Source: Lunularia cruciata (lineage: Eukaryota > Streptophyta > Marchantiopsida > Lunulariales > Lunulariaceae). Taken from it: a stretch of 64,000 bases of DNA. Shown one piece after another: positions 11,500-23,240 of this stretch (positions are counted from its first letter, which is position 1; each line of letters begins with the position of its first letter). Made by a program: the position numbers and the translations under genes. The notes under the pieces were generated by a model. The model saw only the letters and a list, made by a program, of their open reading frames with translations. It ran no database searches and had not been told where the DNA came from. The stretch lies in contig OX419755.1 in the NCBI GenBank assembly GCA_948567375.1, positions 63,058,944 to 63,122,943 of the forward strand, in the 5' to 3' direction.

Positions 11500-12420
11500 G
11501 GCCTCTAGGGAAACGAGTGCAACAATTGGTAGATATGTGCCCAATACGGCCACAATTGTAACAACGGTGTTGTTCTCCTTGAGTCCCTTCTCGTGGGACT
11601 CCATCTCTTTGTTCTTCTACCCATCCCCGCTCCCCTTGAAGTGGTTGTGCTCCTCAATCCTAAAGTGAAGGTTGCCCAATTCCACCGGTATTGGTCCACC
11701 CATGTGTGACATTTCTGCCCGATAATGTTGAGGTGGAACTACTCCTTCACCTCCACCTAATGCTCCTGCTATTCTCTACGCACAAGCAATGGCTTCAAAT
11801 ACCGTGCAAGGATTTTGCACCATGACTTCTTGGCAAATCCGCTCTTTCAACCCTTGTTTGAAATTGTCGAGGGCCTCTGCTGGACTCATATCAATAATTG
11901 CGACTTGTAGATTCAGAAATGCCTCCACATACTCTTGTACGCTATTCTTCTATCTCAATCCCCATAGTCGGGTTCAAGCCATCTGCACAGAATCCACCGA
12001 TTGGAAATTCTTCAACAATCCTTCTTGCATTGCTGTCCATGTGACCTCCCTTCTCTCTGCCAACATGGATCATTCCCAAGCATCATACCATGTGAGGGCT
12101 TTATCGGTCAAGTACCCACATGCAAACGCGCCTGCAGCATGCTCTATGATCTCTATTGAAAACAATCAGAAATATTGATTCATTCTCAAGATCCAATTTT
12201 CCACTACTCCCATCGTACGCTGCCCCTTGTAAGGCTTGATGTTGCAGGTCTTCTTCATCCGGAGTAGCAATGTGGCTTCATTGTTGATAGGGTTTGTAGG
12301 CACGGGTGCCTCTCCAAGTACTTTAGTCGTAGGTACTGGGTTTTGAGATGGCTCTTCTTCTTGCATGGCTTGATCATTCCTGAGGATCTGCACTTGACTT
12401 TGTAATGTCTCCATGGTCAT
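11500..12420 (-). pseudogene. R3-a gag (capsid and zinc knuckle)
   Basis: The start is at 12420 (MTMETLQSQVQILRND). A capsid-type stretch has been frameshifted from about 12166 downward. A CCHC zinc knuckle, CYNCGRIGHISTNC, is encoded at about 11557-11513. The order gag-knuckle-protease is normal for Ty3. Confidence 0.8.
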
Positions 12421-13027
12421 CTTAATCTCTCAAAATTCATTCAACATCCCTTGCATTCCTTGCACCAGCTCTTGCAATTACGGATCCATGGTTCTTGCAA
12501 CACTCAATTGCTAATGTCTACTTCAATACATAGTCAATATAATCACTCTGGAAGGCGCATGAACTATCGGAAGTACCATTGGCACAAAATCTCTAAACAT
12601 CACTTTTGGTCTCACTACATAACGGATTTCTACTTGAGTGTTGAAAGGGAGAGGATTTGGGACATTCATATCCATATTATCATAATAGAATGTCAATTTT
12701 CAAATCCCACTCTTTGTCATATATCACCACAGGTAGAATCACCGGGTTTGGTGAGTTCATCACTCTGTCCATGAATTCTACACCAAAGTGATAAACTAGC
12801 AATACCCTCATCTGCTCACGCTAGATGTACATAACCTTGATGTGGAATGGGTTTGAGAATGGAAAGCTAGGTGTGGAGAATTGTCCTCCCGGTGCATCCA
12901 TCCCATCCGCTCTCTAAAGTCCTTCCTAAGTCTAGCAATTACTCTATGTTCTCCACCTCAAATTACTCAATTTTAGTAGTTCATGCTATTCCAAGAGGGG
13001 TGATCAATTCTCTTGGACTAAAACACT

Positions 13028-13040
13028 TGCTCTGATACCA
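13028..13040 (-). other. R3-a primer binding site, tRNA-iMet type
   Basis: Minus strand TGGTATCAGAGCA, one base after the 5' LTR; matches the 3' end of plant initiator tRNA-Met. Confidence 0.9.
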
Positions 13041-13041
13041 T

Positions 13042-13767
13042 TCTAATACTCCGAGGACAAGAGAAGAGAGAAAACACAAATTGCACACTCAAACATTAGA
13101 TGCCCCAAAGGAGCACCTTCTCTTTATTATATAGACAAAGAGGATCTCCTCCAAGGAAGCTCCACCATAGGATTAGGGACATAGATTGGTGACATGTCAG
13201 CAAGCTCCACCATTGGATTACTTACTTGGATGGGTGACATGTCTGGTCTAGGTCCTATTTGGTTGGTCAAACAAGCTTTGACCGGAGGGAATCTTTTAGA
13301 GAATCTTCCTGTAGGAATCTCAGAATCACGTGAGTAAGGTACCATTGGAAAGCTCTCGACAAGACAAAGCAGGAGGGAGGGAAGGCCAGCCTTTCCCACA
13401 TTGGGGGGGGGGTATGTTATGGGGAGTATGTTATAGGAAGGGGGGTATGTTATGGGGGGGGGGGGTATGTTTTAGGAAGGAGTTATGTGGGTACCACATA
13501 ACTCCTTCCTCCATGGTAAATGGAATTTGGGCAATTCATTTGGATGTGACCAATTCTAATTACCAAACCAATTCTCACCTTTAAATCATATGTCTAGCTA
13601 TTGGTTCTAAGGTTCTCAAGTCTATTTTGGTTTTTGCCCTATTAGTAGAAGTAATCTTTTGGTGATACTTCTATCTTATCTATTTTGACCATCATGTATA
13701 ACATCATTCTAGATGTTACAAAACCAAATTTCACATCTAGATCATATGGCTAGCTCTTGGTATTACA
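13042..13767 (-). repeat. R3-a 5' LTR with a replaced segment
   Basis: 726 bp. TATA box TATATAATA at 13125-13133. Positions about 13412-13562 do not match the 3' LTR. They hold G-rich runs, a 17-bp-arm palindrome and a 50-60-bp piece resembling R1 gag around its zinc knuckle. Confidence 0.85.
13474..13510. repeat. Perfect palindrome in the R3-a 5' LTR
   Basis: Arms AGGAAGGAGTTATGTGG (13474-13490) and its exact reverse complement (13494-13510) around GTA. The second arm continues into sequence like R1-a gag at 19574-19625. Confidence 0.95.
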
Positions 13768-13772
13768 TCCTC

Positions 13773-15042
13773 GGAGTGAAGGTCTATGTACCTTCTATGA
13801 TACATCTTCAACTTATCATGGTAAATCCTACCAAAGTGTCTTCCTCCCAACTCCTTGAGATCATAGATGTAATTGCTCACACCTTCTCTACTATGAAAGG
13901 TCCAAAGAACTTAGGCAAATAATTTTTTTGCACTCTCTTGAACCAAATGGAATCAAACAACATTTTCCAATTACCTTCTTTGAAGCCTCTACCTTCTTCT
14001 TGCCTTGCCTCTTATCATAGCTCTCCTTTTGTTTCTTTTGGGCTTGCTCCACTTGAAGAATAGAAATTGCTATTGCTTCCTCCCATTCCATGAGTTGATC
14101 CTTCCTTGACTTCTTTACATCACCTCCTTGTGATTTCTTCAGTCTCCTATGAATGCTTTTGAAGGTAGGAAGATCAAAGTGAATAGGTAAGGTAGACTCA
14201 ATACCAAATACCAAATGAAATGGAAATATTTGGTGGAAGTGTTCATGGTTGTCCTATTTCCCACAAAATTGCATGAATCCTCTTGTCCCAATGATGTTTA
14301 GCTCCCCTCCATTTTTGCATCTTTGGCCAACATAATGCACAAGGTCTAATTGGTTCTCTTTGCCAAGCCATTGAAGTTTAGCTTATAGGATGTAGTTACT
14401 CTATGTGTGATAGAGAATGTTGTAGCATGGCTATGGTGATGCTCCATGTAAACTCTCCTCCTCTATCAAAAACCAATTCCAAAGGGAACCTAAACCTAGT
14501 GATAATATGTTCATAAAGAAATCTACCAACTTTATTTTCATTCTTATCCCTCAATGGTCTAGCCTCAACCCACTTGGTAAGGTAATCAATAACTACCACA
14601 AAATGTTCCAATTGTTCCTTGGGGTTCTATTAAGAGGACCTCAAAGTCAATTTCCCACTTCCCACAAGGTCCTAGCAATGGAATTGATCTAAGAAGAGGA
14701 GTAGAAGTAGACTTTCTAGCAAAAGCTTGACAAGCATGACAAGTTTTGAAATAATCAAGACATTCCTTAAAAATCCCTCTCCAATGGTAACCTGCATCTA
14801 GAATCTTGAAAGTAGTCACCTTTCTTGGAAAGTTTCTCCCACATACTAAACCTTAGGAGTAGAATAGACTCCTCCTTATCCACTACTCTTTGAAGTAGAC
14901 CACATACTCTTTGGTGAAGAAGAATATCCTCCACCATTGTGTAAGGTCTAGATCTTGATATAAGGACCTTCCTCTCCCTAGCATGCATCCTTTTTGGATA
15001 GTTATAGCTTGTAACAAAGTCCACAATCTCCTTGTACTCCAT
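13773..15042 (-). pseudogene. R1-a integrase
   Basis: The zinc-binding part includes YHWRGIFKECLDYFKTCHACQ (14780-14715) and keeps the CxxC. The core has GKWEIDF (first Asp), VIDYLTKWVEARPL, then FDRGGEF with the second Asp. A basic C-terminal part continues (14214-13891, with KKQKESYDKRQGKKK), and the tail is cut by R3-a. Frames are broken. No chromodomain follows before the polypurine tract. Confidence 0.8.
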
Positions 15043-15600
15043 TGGAATCAGTGATGGAGATTGTCATGAGCTTCTCATCCAAGAAGGAATCATCCATTGG
15101 TTCAACTCCATCATGATCATATACCTTAGATAACAAATCAACATTTGCATGTTTCTTCCCTAGCCTATCCTCAATGGTGTAGCCATACTCAAACAAGAGT
15201 ATCATCCACCTTGCTAGCCTCCCTTCTATATTAGGCTTGTTGAAGATGTATTTCAAAGCCTTGTGATCCATGCCAAAGGTGGATTTCCCTCCAATCAAGT
15301 AGTGTTTGCTCTTCTTGAGACCAAAAATCACTACCAAGCCTTCTCTCTATGTGATTGAGTACTTCTTTTTGCTCAAACCATTTGTCTACTAGCATAAGAT
15401 TTTGGATGATCATGCCCATCTTGGTCTAATTGGCTATGAGTGCATCTTATAGCTACATTGGAAGCATTAGTGCAGAGGATGAAAGGCTTACTCTAATCAG
15501 TTTAGCAAGAATTGGAGCCACAACACAAGGGATTTCTTGAGCTCTTTAAAAGCTTTGAGAGCCTCCTTGTCCTCCAAAATCACCATGTATTCTACAATCT
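15002..15600 (-). pseudogene. R1-a RNase H
   Basis: Blocks STFGMDHKALKYIFNKPNIEGRLARWM and YGYTIEDRLGKKHANVDLLSK (about 15290-15130) are the conserved Ty3 RNase H / connection motifs. The upstream half is in another frame. Confidence 0.75.
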
Positions 15601-15719
15601 TCTTCATATAGATGGTCAATGTATAGCCTTGTTGGAAATTGATAAGATGAACCCCTTATAGTACCCAACCATCCCCAAAAATTGGTGTAACTTTATCAAG
15701 CTTGAAGGGAATAGAAGGT

Positions 15720-16697
15720 CTAAGTTTTCCTCACCTTCTCAAGATCAATTGCTATTCTATCCTTTGAAATGATGTGCCTCAAAAGTGGACCTTTTCCACA
15801 CCCAAAAATGCACTTCTTTGGGTTGAGTGATGCATTTTCTTCATCCAAGCATTGCAAGACCTTGATTAAGTGCTCAAAGTGCTCCTCCTTGCTCCCATAG
15901 ACACAAAAGTTATCAATGAAGTCTCTCACAAATTTTCCAATGAAAGGTTCAAACACCTTGTTCATGAACCATTGGAATGTAATTAGAGCATTGCAAAGCC
16001 TAAAAGGCATGACCTTGAAAGCATAAGTCCCCCAAGGTGTGGTGAATATGGTGAGTTGTTGATGTTCTAGTACAATCTTGATTTGGTTATACCCACTATA
16101 ACTATCTCCAAAATTATACCTCTCATGACCTACAACCTCCTCCAAGATCTCATCAATGAATGGCAAAGGGTAATATTCCTTCTTAGTAATAGCATTGAGC
16201 TTCTTGTAATCCATATATACCCAAAGCTTGCCATTCTTTTTCTTCACAATCACAATTGAAGACACCCATTTTGAATTCTCCACCTCAAAGATAAATCCTC
16301 TCTCCTTAAGCTTATCAATCTCCTCCTTCATAACCAAAACTTTTGGTGGGCTAATGCAATGTTGCTTTTGGCGGACTGGTCTTGCAAGTGACTCCATCTC
16401 TATCTTGTGCTCCTCCAAGGTGACTTCCTTTAGATCCTTGTAATTGAAAGTAAACACATGGATGAACTTGTGAAAAATCTCCTCAAATCTCACCTTCTCC
16501 TCCTTGGTAACATTTGGACCATACTTGAGAGTAGATAACCTCCTGTCTATCTCCTCAAGTGTCAATGGTGATTTATTTGGGTCCTTCAAAACCTCTGGCT
16601 TAGGTGCAAAATCCTTAGCACACAAGGGATACACATCTAAATCAGATTTAGAGCCATCCTTCTCAATGGAAATCTCTTCCTCCATGCTTGTGTCCAC
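15720..16697 (-). pseudogene. R1-a reverse transcriptase (longest open part)
   Basis: A 325-codon open stretch. It has an acidic upstream spacer, then LKERGFIFEVENSKWVSS, KLWVYMDYKKLNAITKKEYY, PLPFIDEILEEV, SGYNQIKI and FTTPWGTYAFKVMPF. The catalytic box reads FVRDFIDNFCVYG, where the second Asp is replaced by Asn. The homologous R1-c copy at 40763 keeps FIDDF, so this is a lesion. Wording is that of non-chromovirus Ty3 RTs. Confidence 0.85.
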
Positions 16698-16971
16698 ACA
16701 TGAAGCTCATTCTTCTAAATCTTATTCCCAATATCAAAAGATGGTGTATCTAAATGTGAAGTGTTGGTGGTGTTAGTGATAGGAACTACAACTCAATAGT
16801 TTGATGGCTCAATCCTCAAGCACCCTTTGTATCATCAATCAATTATGCATGTTGCCCTCAACATGGCCTTCCAAGAAGTATATCATAGTTTGAATCCTTC
16901 AAGACTTGGAAATTCATGAGATTTTGACCTTCCATTATTGAAACTACCACCTTATCCATCACTTCTATTGG

Positions 16972-17187
16972 TCAAACTTGTTGTTTGTTTGCCATGCTCA
17001 CCACAAATGTTGAAGGTCTTGAGGGTATCATACCCAAATTCTTCATCAACCTTTTTGATATGGCATTCATTGCAAATCTTCCATCAACAAGTGCATCCTT
17101 GATATTGTGACCATTCACTATCACATCAATCTTGGAGGCATATTTACAAGCCTCCCATGATGTTGTTTTGGTATCTACCACCCCCAT
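16972..17187 (-). pseudogene. R1-a aspartic protease (DGG-type)
   Basis: The motif reads ALVDGRFAMNAIS; R1-c has ALVDGGSIVNVMS at the same place. A D-G-G-S box instead of D-T/S-G is, to my knowledge, seen in Tat-side Ty3 proteases. The conserved downstream block is RLMKNLGMIPSRPSTFVVSMANK. Confidence 0.7.
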
Positions 17188-17374
17188 TGATACTAGAGCT
17201 TTTGCTTCTTCTTCCTCTTGCTCCTTGTAGAACTCAAAACACTCATAAGCTCCTTTCTCAAGGTAGGATTCAAAGCAATCAGTTGGCCCACTATGATGTT
17301 AGCCTTGTGATTGTTAACATCCTCCAACACATTGTAGTTCCATTGTTGCTTTGAGATCAAGACGTCCTCCATCC

Positions 17375-17678
17375 CTAACTCTTCCTTAAAGTCTTTGTTG
17401 TTGATGGTGTTGAAATGCTAGTGCAAGTGCTCCTAATAGGCATACGAGTATCCTTGCTAGGAGTAAATCCTTGAGAAGAGTGTACATCCTTTGCAAAATG
17501 AGCTCTCTTCTTCTCTTGTGCCAAAAGATCCAAATGAAGACCTTTGGAGTTTGAGCACTCTTCCTTCTTATACTTGCTCTCAATCACATCTATAGATGCT
17601 ATTCCTTTACCTTTTTGGATGAGGAATCACTTGGGTTTCACTACCTCCCTCTTTCCCTCTATTGGCTTCCTCATAACT
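17375..17678 (-). pseudogene. R1-a gag-protease linker
   Basis: Lys/Ser-rich spacer between the second zinc knuckle and protease, with IESKYKKEECSNSKGLHLDLL in one frame. It is separated from gag by the R5-A insertion. No domain recognised. Confidence 0.45.
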
Positions 17679-19573
17679 TGTGACAACCCGGCAAATATCA
17701 CTTTTGCGGTAATCAGGTAAGTAAAGTTTGTTCACATAGAGATACAAGTCAGAAATGTCTAAACACAAAGTCAAACAATAACACTTGCAGTTCTTCTTAG
17801 TTGCGTCTTTAATCTCTTAGGTAGAAACCACACCCAAAAGAGAGTAACAAGCACTGATTTTCAGTCTTGTCATGAATTCACACTCCTTAATCACAACTCC
17901 ATCAATTCTTTCCAAACAATCTTGATTGTGATGATATAGGCTCTCCCAAAAATGACACTTCACTACAAAACGACTTTGCCACAGAATTGTGTTCCACCCC
18001 TCCATTGAAGGCACAACTTCCTTGATCAAAATTGCTTCACATCAACTTTGCACTGCACTCACAAATGCAGAATACTACCAACACTACAATTCCTCTTAGA
18101 TCTGTCAAGGCATTACTTTGATTGCACTTCACTCAGGATCAAACACATAAAATAAAGATCAAGGCTACAGAATCTAACATCCAACAAGCACATTGACTTG
18201 CACTTCAAAATTCTCCAAACACTCACAAACACAATTTCAAAGTTGACACTTGGAATCAAGCTTGAGCGACGAGCACTGCTTCACATCACTGTGCTTTATC
18301 TATTCTCAGAAATAATGAGCACTGAACAACATCAGACTATGAATGCCACTCTTAAATAGTGAAGCAATTGACAGTTATCTTCCTAATGCACCTCTTCCTA
18401 ACAACTCTACAAACCTGTAGATCCAAAATAACAATGCACCTCTTCATATCTGCCTATTCAAATCTCAAATTGGTTACTAATCCGATCTGATGTCTACCTC
18501 TTCTCCGGCTTTCAAACCCAATCCCAAAGTAACTTTACTTCCTACTACTCTGTCATCGGGTTCACAACTTCTAATTCCTCTATCAATTCTACTACTTCTC
18601 CACTCTGATCTACAATTCCTATCACAGGTAATCTTTTTAAATCTCTATCTCTCGACCCACTCTGCTCTAAAGTGTCAAATGTCAAATCCAAAGACACTTG
18701 CCTTCCTATCTCTCTTACTTTGGGTCTAACTATTATCAATTACTTTACTAATTCTACTGTGTCATCATCAAGAATTATAATTGAAAGCATGAATACACTA
18801 CATACACCTTCAATTTGTAACCCACTTTCTCCTATCACTCATGTAACTGACCTGAAGACACTTATTGTCTAATCTTGCACTTTGGGTTTATTCACTACTG
18901 CTACTTCTCCTTCAATTCATGTTCCATCTTCAATCAGAACTAAAATTGAAGTCATGGGTATCATAACTATCTTCTTTCCCTACTCTAACTTCCTCTGATC
19001 CCTCCCGCAAGATTCCTGAAGTCACCTTCACTACACTTTGAGGTCTAATTTCCTTGGGTTGAATCATATTTGTCTTGAGGCAAAGTTTTGAGACCCGGAG
19101 TCCGAAGTCACATTGACCCGAAGACACCAACCCAAAGAACTTCAACCCGAAGTACATCTACTCCAAAAACTTCAAATACTTGTAACTTCTTGCACAGACC
19201 TCCAAACTCTGTGATTATTGTGGCAATGGAAAGTTCTAAATGAGATGCTTCTAACAAGAAATAGAAGGCTTTATTTGGACTTTTCGTCATTGAGATGTGG
19301 CCCCCGCAAGAATCCTGATCTGCAACTTCCATTTCTCCTTTGGGTTTTCCCTCCTTCAACGTCTGATCCGAGTTTTTTTCCTCCTTTGACACAAAGTAAG
19401 TTTCTTGGGGCTGATCCAGTCCAAGACCTTCTTCCTCTGACACAAAAGTGACTTCCTTGGGTCTGATCAAAACACAAGTTTGCACTCATTTCTTCTCCAT
19501 TTGGTTTCAATTTGTTTTCAATAAGGCATTTCTTCTTCAAAACTCGTCCAAAAAGAAAAATGTGGGTACCACA
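17679..19573 (-). mobile_element. R5-A: internally deleted copy of the ORF-bearing LTR, target duplication TAACT
   Basis: Ends TGTGACAACCC...GGGTACCACA on the plus strand, i.e. TGTGG...CACA in sense, flanked by perfect 5-bp TAACT (17674-17678 and 19574-19578). It is 1.9 kb against 3.7 kb in copies B and C; most of the N-terminal coding part is missing. Remaining coiled-coil coding remnants lie at about 18490-19485 on the minus strand. A TATA box is at 18351-18358, 672 bp from the 3' end. It inserted into the gag region of R1-a. Confidence 0.85.
18351..18358 (-). promoter_or_regulatory. TATA box of R5-A
   Basis: Sense TATTTAAG, at the same distance (667-681 bp) from the 3' terminus as in copies B, C and D. 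Confidence 0.65.
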
Positions 19574-20410
19574 TAACTCCTTCCTCCATGGTAAATAGAA
19601 TTTGGGCAATTCATTTGGATGTGACCTCTTCTTCCACAACCAAAATAAATTCTATCATTAAAATTGTTGTGTGGTTGGTTGGTTGGTTGGCCTCCTCTAT
19701 ATGGATAGCTTATATAACTTGTAGGCACTCTCCCCACATTCTGATCCACCTCTCTCTCCTCCCATAGTTGCACTACATTGATCTTGAGATCTACAAGTTG
19801 TTTTATGATGGTTTGTGGTGGATCTTTTGGTAGAGGTGCAAGAATCGGAGAAACTACTACTTGTGGTGCAACCCTTGCCACCAAAGTATCAAAAATTCTA
19901 CTATACTTGTAGTCTTGAGGAGGATGCACAACCTCCTTCACCACCGAATCACTCATCTTATTCCAAACTCTTTTTCATACATATTGTAATCTTGATAGCT
20001 TTAACCTTGGAAGAAGGTTTCTCATATCTCACCTTGTTTCCAATATGTGGTCTCAACTCTCCTAAAAAATTCTTTGTGAGCATGGCTCTTGTGCAAATCA
20101 TAGTAGTCCCTACATCATTCCCACTCTTCCTCAACACTATGTGAAATTTGGATTCCAACTTCTTTACTCTTTTTACATAGACTCTCACTTTTTCTCCATC
20201 TCCTTGTTTGAGGAAGGTAACCTCACTCATCAACCTCTCATAACTCTCACCTGGAAGAAAATTCTCAATGAATGTTGAAGTCAAACTCTCCCAAGACTCT
20301 TCTTGCCTATCTTTCCTCTCTCTTTTGGTACTTTGACTCATACTATGTAAGGATTGCATCCTCAAGGAAATCCGGTAATAATGAGACCCACTCATTCTTC
20401 TTCCTCTCAT
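19574..20410 (-). pseudogene. R1-a gag: capsid and second zinc knuckle
   Basis: The capsid-like part (20410-19958) has ESWESLTSTFIENFLPGESY, LKQGDGEKVRVYVKRVKKLE and FLGELRPHIGNKVRYEKPS, a retrotransposon gag pattern. The next segment (19956-19574) has QLVDLKINVVQLWEEREVD, a PYRGGQPTN linker and a knuckle FGCGRRGHIQMNC whose first Cys is Tyr. The copy in R1-b (24409-24798) confirms the layout. Confidence 0.7.
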
Positions 20411-20710
20411 TTTTTCCTATGCAAGCTCTCCTGAAGTCTCTCAAAAAGGCCTCAACATCTTCTCCATCTTAGCTCCTCACTATCTTTCTCTCTTCTCTCA
20501 ATCTTTTTTCTTTCTCTCACTCTATAACTCATAAAGTAAGTACATGACTAATACCATTTGAGAGTAATCCTTCCTAGGGAACACAAAAGATTTAGGTTAC
20601 TCTAAGATTTCTATAGCAACATCAAATCTAAAGTGCATATTAATTGAACCCTCATGGATAGTTTATCCATAAGTTGAAAATTATCTCCATCACTAATCTT
20701 GAGAACTAGC

Positions 20711-21165
20711 TTATGAAGATGGTAGTTTCTCTGTAGTTGTACTAAGACCCTCTCCAAGGTCTTTCACTAGAGTCTCCAAAAGTGTTGTTACTCTATTATA
20801 CTCATATCTTTTTGGAAGTCCTTCCACTCCACAAACCTCACATACCTCTTTGGTCTTAGATCTCCTCCCTCCCAATCTTGGTGAAGAAGGTCCAACCTGC
20901 AATCCCAAGTCAAATAAGCTTCTCATTTCTCTCAATCTTTTTCTCTCAAAGGTCAATGGACATGAACTTGCCTTATGACCCTTCTCTCTACATAAAAGCA
21001 CTTAGAATCACTCTTTCCTCCAAGTAATGTATATTTTTGGATCCTCTCAACACTCTCTTCAAGTTCTATTCTAAACTCTCTTTTCCTCAAATCTACCCCT
21101 ACAATCATTTCAAACCCTTGGGGAACCTTGCATAGCCTCAAATTACACTCCTGATTACCCTTCAT
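20711..21165 (-). pseudogene. R1-a ORF upstream of capsid with an extra zinc knuckle
   Basis: Two overlapping frames separated by a frameshift. The first has KVPQGFEMIVGVDLRKREF. The second has LLCREKGHKASSCPLTFERKR, a CCHC knuckle missing only its first Cys through the shift, then GLQVGPSSPRLGGRRSKTKE. The R1-b copy near 25790-25860 conserves FLC-x4-H-x4-CPL. A knuckle before the capsid is not the usual gag order. Confidence 0.55.
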
Positions 21166-22025
21166 GTTCCCAAGATGAGTCTAAACACTCAAATATTCTT
21201 TTGGTTGTTCTCACACTCCTCATGCATGAAATCTCAACTCTCAAGAATTGATCCCTCTTCATAATATCACTAAATTCTCTCAACTGGTATATTAAAATCT
21301 TTTGAAATTTTGCACACTTGATCAAAACCCTAGTGATCCCTCCTTAAAAATTTTTAGATCTTTTCATCAAGCTATTTGGCTTAGGCACCTTTCTATTTAG
21401 CACATATATTTAAGATTTGGTCTAAAAACCACCCCCCTCACTTTAAAAATTCAAAACTTTTTGCACAAAAACAATCTCTCTCTAATTCTTGGCCAAAAGA
21501 TAGAATACTATGCACCAAATTTTCTTGAAAAGTTTCAAAAAAATCCAATAAAAAATAAAGAAAAGTCAAACTCTATATAAAATTCCAAAGAGTGTGTAGT
21601 TTGTTGGAACAATTTACCCTATCAACTTCCAAAAGTTCTAGCCCAATGTGTGTATTAGCTTTTGAAACAATTTCAATTGTCATACTTGGAAGATAATCCA
21701 AGCTATCTACTATGAAAATTTCAAATCAAGATCTCAAACTTGAGGTTTTGCTCAAAATCACCATCATCTCCAAAATCTGCTCTACACCTCACACAATCTC
21801 TCCAAATTCTCTCTCATGCATATAGTATGTATAATATCATCTCAAAAACATCATAATAAACCATAGGGTATAAAAATGGATCCAAGTTCTTTAATATAAA
21901 TTCAGCCCTCTCTTCCTCTAATGGATTCTCCAAGTGAGCTCTCATAGTCTCTTTTTGTTGAATAATAAACTGTACGCAGAACATTATCTTGCCTTCTAGA
22001 GAGATCACAACAACGGAATTAAAAA
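21166..22025 (-). other. R1-a 5' leader with decayed tRNA-Asp primer site and short ORF
   Basis: Just inside the LTR the sense strand resembles the tRNA-Asp site TGGCGCCGTTGCC; the better preserved R1-c copy reads TGGTTCCATTGTTGAGACC (42830-42812). A short frame at 22008-21814 encodes SLEGKIMF...MRAHLEN...NLDPFLYP and recurs in R1-c (42856-42623). The rest is AT-rich and non-coding. Confidence 0.6.
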
Positions 22026-22715
22026 TAGGAGCCGGTTTGTCTTTTAGTCAAGATGAAACTTTGATGGCTATTATGGTAGCACACCATGGACTAAGAAGGC
22101 AAGGAACCCCAACTCCATCATATTCTCCAAGGCTGACATTCCAAGACTTAAACCATTGCTCACTAGAGAACTTAATGAAAGAGAGATAGTTACAAATGAA
22201 AGGATGATAAGTACTTCCTCACCCCTAGTTTATATACTTGTGAAATAGTTATGCACCAAAGTTACTAATTTTTGGAGTAACTCAAGTTACCAAGCTAAAA
22301 GTCAAATAAAGTGAAAAATCTAAAGGAATATCCATACTCATGGGAATATTTTCCTAAGCATGTGATCTTATTTTGACCCAACCACTAAGTCAAGGATTCT
22401 TTTACATGGGCTATCCTTGGACTATAAAAGAATTTGAAGCAAAAAGGCTTGTGGATCCAAGAGTTTTCAATTCTTTCATCAAAGCCAAACATCTAAGAAT
22501 AATACCAAGTCAATACACTATAATCCAAAATAACGGTACTCATCTTTTACACTTCCTCTAAAGTAAGGTCCTCTCCATCTTAGCTATGAATAACTTTAGA
22601 TAATCATAACTAATCTAAAACCATCATTTATCTCTATATAAACAATATCTCTCAGGTACTTGTAATACCAAACCAAATATCAAAATAGCAAATACATGCA
22701 CAAATATGTGTTATA
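22026..22715 (-). repeat. R1-a 5' LTR
   Basis: 690 bp, pair of 6572-7264. The terminal bases are decayed (TGT to TAG at one end, TTACA to TTATA at the other). Confidence 0.85.
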
Positions 22716-23240
22716 GACTGAAAGTGGTTGCAACAAAATGGTGGTTACTTTTATTGTTGCCAAATTGGACATTGCATTCTTGAATGTCCATTCCGTAATA
22801 GATGATCCCAACTAGTTGCCCAATTGGAGCTTGTGGAGCACAATGATCGAGGAAACAAAGAATCCCAATAGGAGATAATGAGCCATATATTGAGAACATG
22901 ATTAGTTCCAATGGGATTGAAGGCTAGACCTATGCAAATTTGATTCATTTACAAGGTATGATATCTAATTTTTTCAATTCTAGTAGTTCTAAGATTTGCC
23001 TACCCATGCAATTATCAAAGAAAGTAGATATTCATATAAAATCAATATTGAGCAACAAATTGAGGATGGTAAATGGTAGAAAGGGCTATACATTTTGAAC
23101 CTCACGACCTTTTGCATTCAAGATTGGGAAGGAGTATTCCAAGTACATGAGATTTGTAGTCACCTCCTTGCACTATGATATCATTCTAGGTCTTCCTTGG
23201 CTTGAACATCATAAGGTTCAAGTTGATTGGGACCAATCTT
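22716..23240 (+). pseudogene. R2-a gag zinc knuckle and protease, continued
   Basis: Resumes R2-a after the R1-a insertion: the zinc knuckle region (near 22745-22795), then protease sequence (TTCAAGATTGGGAAGGAG near 23115; TATGATATCATTCTAGGTCT near 23176) parallel to R2-b protease. It stops abruptly at 23240, where truncated R1-b begins. Confidence 0.75.

Larger units (their letters stand above)
7298..13767 (-). mobile_element. R3-a: structurally complete chromovirus with target duplication TCCTC
   Basis: 6.47-kb minus-strand Ty3 element: 3' LTR 7298-8043, internal region, 5' LTR 13042-13767. It is flanked by the 5-bp repeat TCCTC (7293-7297 and 13768-13772), which proves insertion into the 3' end of R1-a just upstream of that element's polypurine tract. 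Gag, protease, RT, RNase H, integrase and chromodomain are all recognisable in order but split by frameshifts and stops, so it is not autonomous. Confidence 0.93.
6572..22715 (-). mobile_element. R1-a: Ty3-type LTR retrotransposon with two nested insertions
   Basis: A minus-strand element with 3' LTR 6572-7264 and 5' LTR 22026-22715. Without its guests (7298-13767 and 17679-19573) it is about 7.8 kb. Order along its sense strand: 5' LTR, tRNA-Asp-like primer site, leader, zinc-knuckle ORF, capsid, second zinc knuckle, protease, RT, RNase H, integrase, polypurine tract, 3' LTR. No chromodomain is seen. RT and protease wording and the primer type suggest the Athila/Tat side of Ty3, but the lineage is not certain. 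It sits in R2-a gag; a clear target duplication is not visible (CAATC versus GACTG). Confidence 0.8.

Noticed and set aside
13410-13470. G-quadruplex regulatory element
   Set aside because: The G runs may be sequencing or consensus noise, and they lie in a block absent from the paired LTR; reported only as an odd junction.
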